The notes under the pieces: generated by a model
Database searches by the model: none
What the model saw: only the letters and a program-made list of their open reading frames with translations
Told to the model about the DNA's origin: nothing
Source: Desulfosporosinus sp.
Lineage (GTDB): Bacteria > Bacillota > Desulfitobacteriia > Desulfitobacteriales > Desulfitobacteriaceae
Direction: 5' to 3'
Length of the DNA stretch: 18,867 nt
NCBI GenBank assembly: GCA_003513495.1
Contig: DOPM01000005.1
Span: forward strand, 15,924 to 34,790
Shown: piece after piece, positions 13,139-18,867 of the stretch
How the letters are laid out: each line of letters begins with the position of its first letter
How positions within the stretch are numbered: position 1 is the first letter of the stretch
Translations under genes and position numbers: made by a program

Positions 13139-13861
13139 TTGATCAATCTCAAAGGGATCAAAAAGATTTATGCTACCGGTGATATTCAAGTAGCGGCTTT
13201 AGGTGGGGTGGACCTGCACGTAGGAGCAGGCGAGTTCGTAGCTATAATGGGGCCTTCCGGTTCTGGCAAGTCGACGATGATGAATATTTTAGGCTGCCTG
13301 GATACCCCCACGGAAGGAGAGTATTATCTGGACGGAACGGATGTAGCCAAGGCTAGTGGAGATGATTTATCCGTGATTCGGAATCGCAAGATTGGCTTTG
13401 TCTTTCAAGGGTTTAATCTCCTGCCCAGGACAATGGCAGTCGAAAATGTAGAGCTGCCCATGCTTTATGCAGGAGTGGGGGGAAAAGAACGGCGAGCTCG
13501 AGCTATTGCTGCCTTGGAATCCGTTGGTCTTGGCGAACGAATTCATCATCGTCCTAAGGAATTATCCGGAGGACAGCAACAGCGGGTAGCCATCGCCCGG
13601 GCACTGGTTACAAACCCTTCGATTATCTTAGCGGATGAGCCTACTGGGAACCTTGACAGCCGTTCCAGTGAAGAAGTTATGGCTATTTTTCAACGTTTGC
13701 ACACTCTGGGAAATACGATTATTATTGTCACACATGAACCGGATATCGCCGAATTTACAGAGCGGATTGTGCGTTTCAGAGATGGTCATATTGAAGGGGA
13801 CGAACTCGTTAAAAACCCTCGTAAGGCTCTAGGGCAAGTTGTTGAGGAGGAAGGAGTTTAA
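13139..13861 (+). CDS. MacB-type ABC transporter ATP-binding protein
   Basis: 240 residues. It starts at TTG (13139), supported by GGGAGG 9 nt upstream; the protein then begins MINLKGIKKIYATGD as is normal for the family. Walker A GPSGSGKST (38-46), Q-loop Q90, signature LSGGQQQR (142-149), Walker B IILADEPTGNLD (162-173) and the switch His199 are all present. It belongs to the MacB/LolD/FtsE group of mechanotransmitting ABC ATPases, here split from the permease, unlike E. coli MacB where they are fused. It couples ATP hydrolysis to movement of the permease encoded immediately downstream. Confidence 0.96.
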   Translation: MINLKGIKKIYATGDIQVAALGGVDLHVGAGEFVAIMGPSGSGKSTMMNILGCLDTPTEGEYYLDGTDVAKASGDDLSVIRNRKIGFVFQGFNLLPRTMAVENVELPMLYAGVGGKERRARAIAALESVGLGERIHHRPKELSGGQQQRVAIARALVTNPSIILADEPTGNLDSRSSEEVMAIFQRLHTLGNTIIIVTHEPDIAEFTERIVRFRDGHIEGDELVKNPRKALGQVVEEEGV

Positions 13862-13863
13862 GT

Positions 13864-15081
13864 GTGAACTTTTTAGAAAGTATCCGGGTCTCTCTCAGAG
13901 CTCTGCGAGCAAATAAGCTGCGGTCGGCATTGACCATGCTGGGGATTATTATTGGAGTGGCTGCTGTCATTGCCATGGTTGGCATCGGGAATGGAGCAAC
14001 CGCTTCCATCACTTCTCAGATTCAAGGCATGGGCTCAAACTTACTTACCATTAGCCCTGGACAATCAAATAATGGAGGGGTTAATGGGGGAGCGGGTAGC
14101 TCAGCCAGCTTAACTATGACGGATGTTTCCAAGATTAAAATTGGATCAGCGATAAAAGCTGTTGCACCAATGACCAGTACTAGTGGGCAAGTGGTTTTAG
14201 GGTCAGGAAATACCTCGGCAAGTATTAATGGGACCACAGCTGACTATCAAATAATTAAAAATGTCACAATTACAAGGGGACGGTTTATCACCCAAGAGGA
14301 TGTGAACAGCAGTGCAAGAGTAGCTGTCCTTGGCCCCAACGTTGTGGAAAACCTCATGGGGGATGCCAACGCCGATATTATAGGAAAAAACATAAAAATT
14401 AATAATGTGCCTTTTCAAGTGATTGGAGTGACGACAGCTACGGGGTCCACAGGATTTCAGAGCAATGATGACATGATTACTGCACCGATTTCGACGATTC
14501 AAGCCCGCTTAATCGGAAATAAGACCGTGCGTAGTATACTGGTTTCGGCGACCTCTGAGGATCTTATGCAGATGGCACAAGATGAGATTACGATTGCCTT
14601 GCGCAAAGCCCATAAGATTCCGGAGGGCAAAGAGAATGACTTTAGGGTTCAAAATCAGGCCGATATGTTAGAGACTATGCAAAGTGTCACCCAAACCATG
14701 ACCATGCTTTTGGGCGGAATCGCGGGAATTTCCTTGCTGGTTGGAGGAATCGGAATCATGAACATCATGTTGGTTTCGGTCACAGAACGAACTCGAGAGA
14801 TCGGAATTCGTAAAGCCATCGGGGCGAAGGGCCGGGATATTTTACTGCAGTTCCTTATTGAGGCAGTGGTACTCAGCGTCTTAGGAGGAGGCATAGGCAT
14901 CGCCCTCGGCTATGGGGGAGCCAGCTTAGTTGGGAAGGCTTTTGCCCTGGACACCAGTATTTCTCTGACTTCCGTAATAATGGCTTTTGGGTTCTCCGCC
15001 GCCATCGGGATAATCTTCGGAGTTTTTCCGGCACGGAAAGCCGCTGCAATGGATCCAATTGATGCTTTGCGATTTGAGTAA
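13864..15081 (+). CDS. MacB/FtsX-type ABC transporter permease
   Basis: 405 residues, GTG start 2 bp after the ATPase stop with AAGGAG about 9 nt upstream. It has the typical MacB topology: cytoplasmic N-terminal helix (SIRVSLRALRANKLRSALTM), TM1 at about 21-42 (MLGIIIGVAAVIAMVGIGNG), an extracytoplasmic MacB core domain of about 230 residues, and three C-terminal FtsX helices. The conserved VTERTREIGIRKAIGAKGRD cytoplasmic stretch and C-terminal ARKAAAMDPIDALRFE are present. A Gly/Asn/Ser-rich loop follows TM1. The TAA stop (15079-15081) lies inside the TAAGGGGAC sequence that begins repeat copy B, so the repeat abuts the gene exactly. The substrate is not identifiable; antimicrobial peptides, lantibiotics or lipids are typical for relatives. 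Confidence 0.95.
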   Translation: MNFLESIRVSLRALRANKLRSALTMLGIIIGVAAVIAMVGIGNGATASITSQIQGMGSNLLTISPGQSNNGGVNGGAGSSASLTMTDVSKIKIGSAIKAVAPMTSTSGQVVLGSGNTSASINGTTADYQIIKNVTITRGRFITQEDVNSSARVAVLGPNVVENLMGDANADIIGKNIKINNVPFQVIGVTTATGSTGFQSNDDMITAPISTIQARLIGNKTVRSILVSATSEDLMQMAQDEITIALRKAHKIPEGKENDFRVQNQADMLETMQSVTQTMTMLLGGIAGISLLVGGIGIMNIMLVSVTERTREIGIRKAIGAKGRDILLQFLIEAVVLSVLGGGIGIALGYGGASLVGKAFALDTSISLTSVIMAFGFSAAIGIIFGVFPARKAAAMDPIDALRFE

Positions 15082-15336
15082 GGGGACGGTGAAAGTAAGG
15101 GGACATTGCACGTTCACACACGTTCCCGTTCACTAGCTCGTTGGATGCTGAAGGAATTGCGCCAACCTCTGGGTTGTTCTGCATGTGAACCTGGGCGCAA
15201 TAGTCCCTTCAGCATCGGCACTCGCTTTATCGTGAACTCCCACTAAAGTGTTCACTTAGCAATGTCCCCTTAATTTCTGGTCGTTTGGGCTGGGAACGGG
15301 GATGGTGAAAGTAAGGGGACATTGCACGTTCACACA
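15080..15336 (-). repeat. Complex palindromic element, copy B (right border)
   Basis: An inverted copy of the element at 8644-8896. It contains the same central hairpin (GATGCTGAAGGAATTGCGCC with GGCGCAATAGTCCCTTCAGC) and the same AAGGGGACATTGC ends (15097-15109 and inverted near 15270). A direct repeat containing GTAAGGGGACATTGC and GTTCACAC lies at 15095-15119 and 15311-15335. The extreme left end adds AAGGGGACGGTGAAAG, and the permease stop codon forms part of it. The next gene starts 32 bp beyond its right end, so that gene's promoter must lie in the repeat or further upstream. Confidence 0.85.
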
Positions 15337-15368
15337 TCAAAAAGAATTAGCAAGAAAGGAAGAACTTT

Positions 15369-16988
15369 ATGATAAAAAAGAAACGGATCCAAAAGGTGTT
15401 AAGTCTTCTGTTGATGGTCTTTTTGCTGATTGGTATGCTCCCCGGGGTGTTGATTGCTGCTGAGGAAGAGGGGGAGTACATTACCTTAAGAGGGCTTGAG
15501 TTTGTATCAGAAGAAGATTCTACTCTAATTCTTGGGGAACCAACCACCGTCAATCTAAAGTTGAATAGAATTCCAACAAGCAAACTTTTTACAGGAGGGG
15601 TCAATGCGACCTTGACTGATCCCGACGGTAAGGTGACACACTATTCCGTATCTGGGGGTAGCGGTTATTACAATATTAATAACGTTATTTTATATACACC
15701 TGGAGATTATACTCTCAAGGTTAGTGCTGTTGCTCCGAACAAAGGCTCGGCGACTGGAATCATAAAGGTGCTTGATGCAGTAACTACGGTAACAAATCCT
15801 CTAGTAGTCAATAAAGAAAACTCCATAATTGTCAAGCTGACAGATTCGGATGGGAATATTTTGCCCCAACGATCCGTCACCGTTGATGGATCGGATGTTG
15901 ATGCCAGTCCAGCAAATCAAAGCTATACGACCTTAAATGATGGAACCTTTGTCCTGAAAATGACTCCTACAAAAGCCGGCAATGTAAATATTATCTTTAG
16001 CGGCAAGGTTATAGGTACAATACCTGTCAATTCAGCCTTCGAAGTAGGTGATCGCATTGGTTCTCTAGCCATGGATAACGTGGCATTATCGGTTGAAGTT
16101 GCCAAGCAAGGCTGGTCCAGCGCCGCGAACGTGATTTTAGCCAGGGATGATCAGTTTTCGGATTCTCTCGCCGCAGCTCCACTTTCTAAGAAACTTGATG
16201 CCCCTATCCTGATGACGGGTTCTTCCACTTTAGATTCTCGGACATTAGCAGGAATTCGTGAGCTGGGTGCTCGGAACATATACATCGTTGGCGGTACAGT
16301 TGCAATCTCACAGAGTATTGAGGATACCTTGAGCAAGGATTTTACGGTCACTCGAATTGCGGGACAACAAGGCTATGATACAGCAGCCCTGATTTCCGCC
16401 CAGGTAGGGATCGATCCTAGCCAAACTGTCTATCTCGCCAATGGGCATGCTATTCCTGATGCCATCGCCATCAGCGCGTTTGCCGGAGCACAAGGAAACC
16501 CAATTCTACTTACCAATAGAGACGTGTTACCGGCTTCGACCCTTCAAGCTTTGGTGAATCTGGGGGCAAGTAACGTGGTCTTGCTAGGAGGAACAGCTGT
16601 TATCAGTAGTTCAGTGGAAAATCAATTGAGTTCTAATTACTTGGTGAAACGTTGGGGTGGCTATGACCGTTATGACACCCAAAGCATTATCTTCCAGAAT
16701 CTCCTGGACAAGCAAGCTCCTCAATCCCCACTTTACTTTACATCGGGACTAGTTCGCCAGGATGATGTCAGTTCGGGTAAGCCCTATGCCGATGCCTTAC
16801 TAACCGCTGCCTTAGCGGCTAAAAACGGGGGATTTGTGGCAATGACCCAACCAAACACCATTCCATCCGGTCTAAATTACTATTTGCTCTTCAATAAAGG
16901 GTATATCTCAAAGTCAGTTGTAGTAGGCAACAACAGGGGCGTATCCTATAACCTAGAGCAACAACTCCAACAATTGCTGAAGCATTAA
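15369..16988 (+). CDS. Secreted CWB2-repeat cell-wall protein with Ig-like domains
   Basis: 539 residues, ATG with AAAGGA about 11 nt upstream. A Sec signal peptide is at 1-30 (MIKKKRIQKV then a long hydrophobic core). Two Ig-like beta domains follow: about 35-128 (DPDGKVTHYSV, YTPGDYTLKVSAV) and 130-225 (VVNKENSIIVKLTDSDGNIL, DGTFVLKMTPTKAGNVNIIF). Three CWB2 (PF04122-type) repeats fill about 228-539, each with a strand like VILARDDQFSDSLAAAPL and IYIVGGTVAIS, and motifs RIAGQQGYDTA and RWGGYDRYDTQ. CWB2 modules anchor clostridial surface proteins non-covalently to anionic wall polymers. The Ig-like part may be a structural stalk or binding domain; no catalytic domain is visible. It lies just past the export cassette's right border, convergent with the permease gene at 17102. 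Confidence 0.92.
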   Translation: MIKKKRIQKVLSLLLMVFLLIGMLPGVLIAAEEEGEYITLRGLEFVSEEDSTLILGEPTTVNLKLNRIPTSKLFTGGVNATLTDPDGKVTHYSVSGGSGYYNINNVILYTPGDYTLKVSAVAPNKGSATGIIKVLDAVTTVTNPLVVNKENSIIVKLTDSDGNILPQRSVTVDGSDVDASPANQSYTTLNDGTFVLKMTPTKAGNVNIIFSGKVIGTIPVNSAFEVGDRIGSLAMDNVALSVEVAKQGWSSAANVILARDDQFSDSLAAAPLSKKLDAPILMTGSSTLDSRTLAGIRELGARNIYIVGGTVAISQSIEDTLSKDFTVTRIAGQQGYDTAALISAQVGIDPSQTVYLANGHAIPDAIAISAFAGAQGNPILLTNRDVLPASTLQALVNLGASNVVLLGGTAVISSSVENQLSSNYLVKRWGGYDRYDTQSIIFQNLLDKQAPQSPLYFTSGLVRQDDVSSGKPYADALLTAALAAKNGGFVAMTQPNTIPSGLNYYLLFNKGYISKSVVVGNNRGVSYNLEQQLQQLLKH

Positions 16989-17041
16989 TAGAGAATGAAG
17001 TCGTCCAACTAAGTTGACATCGAGACTTCAGTAACGAAAAA

Positions 17042-17080
17042 ATAACAAACCAGTAGCTCAGAGCTACTGGTTTGTTATGT
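17042..17080. terminator. Bidirectional terminator between convergent genes
   Basis: A near-perfect 17-bp stem (ATAACAAACCAGTAGCT/AGCTACTGGTTTGTTAT) with a 3-nt loop lies midway between the stops at 16988 and 17102. An A-run is on the left (GAAAAAATAAC). The stem's AT-rich ends supply modest T-tracts in both directions. Confidence 0.8.
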
Positions 17081-17101
17081 CAAAGACTGTGTCATATCCC
17101 T

Positions 17102-18499
17102 CTACATCATTAAGAAACCAATCATTCTCCAGAAAGGAATGAGAACAGTGAAAATGAAGACAACAGTTAAGATAGTTTTTGCTGCTTGGAACTTAATAAA
17201 ATCGGATAGCTTAACAATTCCAAAAGAAAAGAAAATCAAGTATAAGACGTATTCGTAGGGCAAAATAATTGCGTCAACGGCTATTTGGATGAACATATAC
17301 CAGGCAGCAGGGTTAATCCCAAAGCTCATAGCAATTTCGGTCAGAGGTAAAGTAAAGGCCGACATAATTGCCAGGGGAGTCATTAAGAAGTTCAGACTAA
17401 AGATCATTGTATAGACCGTGCCAAAAATAAACATGATTCCTTTGCCTGCGAGTATGGGCATGATAATTGCTGCGGCAACTTTTCCTAAGCCTAAAGCTCC
17501 AGCCGTTGTCCCAATCCCCATACAAGCGGCAGTAAAGATTGCCATTCCATAATTGACGTTTTTGAGATCCTCATTGGTTGCTACATTAAATCCAGGGAAG
17601 TAGAGTAACATCGGGAAAATTACAAAGCCCCAGCCAGCCTCTATTTTATGGTATTGAGTCGTTAAGAGGAAGGCAAATAGCATAATACTCATAAGGAGAA
17701 TCTTTTTTTCATCCAAGGACATTTTTCCTAATTTCTCTAACTGCTCTTTAAAATAATCTTTAGCATTGATAGGGACTGTGGGTTTAAACATTTTGGTGAT
17801 GATCCAAAACATAAAGGCATAGAAAAGAATGTTTACACTGTTATACATAAAGTACTGAATCCAGGTTAAATTGACTTCACCAGCTACACCTTTGCCCAAT
17901 CCTGTCAGTAAACCATAGTTGGCGTTGAAGATGAACCATCCCGGAAGCAGTGAGGCAATGGCGGCGGCCATAGTTATTCCCGCTGTTTCTTTACCTACAT
18001 TAAGATTCAAGGCTTTGCAAAGACCATAGGCTAAAGCTGCCAAAGGAAAAACCGTATTCCCGGGAATCAAGAGAAAGAGTAGGACTCCCGCCAAAGCTAA
18101 TCCCCAAATGACTCCGTTATAACTAGCTCCGGTCAGCAAGATGGAGTTATAAGCAATTCGCTTAAGCAAGTTGGTTCGTTCCATTACATTGGCTAGAAAT
18201 AAACCGCCAATGACAAACCATGGAATATAGGTTGACCAGGGAGCAAAAACCGCTGTAGCAGGTGCTTGAGCAATAACTACATAAGTGATCGGTAATAAAA
18301 TTGCTACGGCGGTCTGATTTATGTTGCCAAAAATAAAGGTTAGAATTGCGAATAGAGTTATTGATAAATACAGTCTAATCTGGGGGGTTAAAAGTTCGTT
18401 CGTTGGGATTAGTAGAATCGCTAGTGGCAGAGCAAACGTCATGATCATGATCATTAAACTCTTCAGACTCATGGGTTGTTTTTCTGTTTGAACTGACAT
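17102..18499 (-). CDS. SLC13/DASS-type anion permease
   Basis: 465 residues and about 11-12 hydrophobic helices; ATG with AGGAGG 9 nt upstream. The layout resembles the divalent anion:sodium symporter group (CitT/SLC13): two inverted halves, each with a re-entrant hairpin. The first hairpin region reads LLIPGNTVFPLAALAYGLCK, where the family usually has a Ser-Asn-Thr motif; the second reads FSLNFLMTPLAIMSAFTLPL, clearly off the Ser-Asn-Thr consensus. A central hydrophilic loop (about 238-265) separates the halves. Likely substrates would be dicarboxylates, citrate or sulfate, but the altered motifs mean none can be assigned. It is monocistronic with a long upstream region. Confidence 0.8.
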   Translation of the reverse strand: MSVQTEKQPMSLKSLMIMIMTFALPLAILLIPTNELLTPQIRLYLSITLFAILTFIFGNINQTAVAILLPITYVVIAQAPATAVFAPWSTYIPWFVIGGLFLANVMERTNLLKRIAYNSILLTGASYNGVIWGLALAGVLLFLLIPGNTVFPLAALAYGLCKALNLNVGKETAGITMAAAIASLLPGWFIFNANYGLLTGLGKGVAGEVNLTWIQYFMYNSVNILFYAFMFWIITKMFKPTVPINAKDYFKEQLEKLGKMSLDEKKILLMSIMLFAFLLTTQYHKIEAGWGFVIFPMLLYFPGFNVATNEDLKNVNYGMAIFTAACMGIGTTAGALGLGKVAAAIIMPILAGKGIMFIFGTVYTMIFSLNFLMTPLAIMSAFTLPLTEIAMSFGINPAAWYMFIQIAVDAIILPYEYVLYLIFFSFGIVKLSDFIKFQAAKTILTVVFIFTVLIPFWRMIGFLMM

Positions 18500-18689
18500 A
18501 TGTTAATCCTCCTCTTATATTGTTTTAAAATCCTCTCACTGCTATGCCTTGATTTCCTTTCTGTCACCCTTTCTGTATAAGTTATTATCGATTTTGTACC
18601 GGGAGTTAAATTAGTTGTGAAGGTTATTTCAAGCACAGTCTAGAGGGTTTTGTGCCGTTTGACCAACAATGTTTTATTGAGACAATACC

Positions 18690-18712
18690 AACTATTTATT
18701 GTAATAATAGTT
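18690..18712. promoter_or_regulatory. Dyad upstream of anion permease gene
   Basis: AACTATT (18690-18696) and AATAGTT (18706-18712) are perfect 7-bp inverted arms 9 nt apart, flanked by TGAG and CTCA (18678-18681, 18713-18716) that extend the symmetry imperfectly. It lies about 190 bp before the permease start and could be an operator. The surrounding region 18500-18867 has no convincing gene. It also holds TTGTGAAGGTTATTTCAA (18614-18631), which looks half like a CRP/FNR site. Confidence 0.35.
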
Positions 18713-18867
18713 CTCATTGAAAAAACTAATACTTTTTATCGACCTTACCTTCCTAGCTTGTCTTGAACTTCGAGACTTGTTTGGTTCCCTTGGGGTCCTA
18801 AAAACTGCCGAATAGTGCCTTATTGACAAGGTTTGTGAGGGGCACAAAAGGAGCTGTCTCAAAATGA

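Noticed and set aside
18846..18867. AAAAGGAG followed by ATG at 18864, or an insertion-sequence end reading GAGCTGTCTCAAAA
   Set aside because: Only one codon is visible before the window ends, so a gene start cannot be judged. The resemblance to an insertion-sequence terminus is from memory and has no partner end in the window.

Overview
This window looks like chromosomal DNA from an anaerobic, endospore-forming Bacillota, probably close to Desulfosporosinus/Desulfitobacterium. That placement is inferred from content, not from a marker gene. The support is strong AGGAGG-type ribosome binding sites, frequent TTG and GTG starts, two sporulation/germination genes (spoIIR and a GerM-domain lipoprotein), a YlbF-family gene, CWB2 cell-wall-binding repeats, and dispersed GGGGACA-containing palindromic repeats. 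I saw no rRNA, tRNA, CRISPR array or transposase gene.

Layout. Positions 1-95 hold nested palindromes that run off the left edge. They are followed by a bidirectional terminator and a minus-strand, Tat-exported metallophosphoesterase (401-1339). Divergent from it is an unrecognised Gln/Gly/Pro-rich protein (1427-2380). Then comes a compact minus-strand cluster of four genes: a YlbF-family protein (4181-3699), a 40-residue one-helix membrane peptide (3681-3559), and two unknown proteins (3539-2883 and 2908-2573, overlapping). A membrane-anchored SGNH-like protein (4333-5016) and a ZIP metal transporter (6047-5307) follow, the latter with related repeats on both sides. Next are spoIIR (6382-6990), a GerM-domain lipoprotein (7218-7949) and a MarR regulator (8158-8595), each with its own terminator.

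The most distinctive region is 8644-15336. Two inverted copies of a complex element of about 250 bp (8644-8896 and 15080-15336) bracket a self-contained module: an OmpR-type response regulator, a sensor histidine kinase with an unusual low-complexity insertion in its ATPase domain, a MacA/HlyD-type adaptor, a MacB-type ATPase and a MacB/FtsX-type permease. Functionally this resembles the Gram-positive two-component plus MacAB-like export systems that sense and expel envelope-active peptides or drugs. Beyond the second repeat lie a secreted protein with Ig-like domains and CWB2 repeats (15369-16988) and, convergent with it, a 12-TM-class SLC13-type anion permease (18499-17102). The last 370 bases are AT-rich upstream sequence with one clear dyad.

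Candidates for something undescribed are: the inverted-repeat-bracketed signalling/export cassette and the non-autonomous element that brackets it; the YlbF/micropeptide/unknown four-gene cluster; and two enzymes (metallophosphoesterase and SGNH-like protein) whose family catalytic motifs carry substitutions at key residues.
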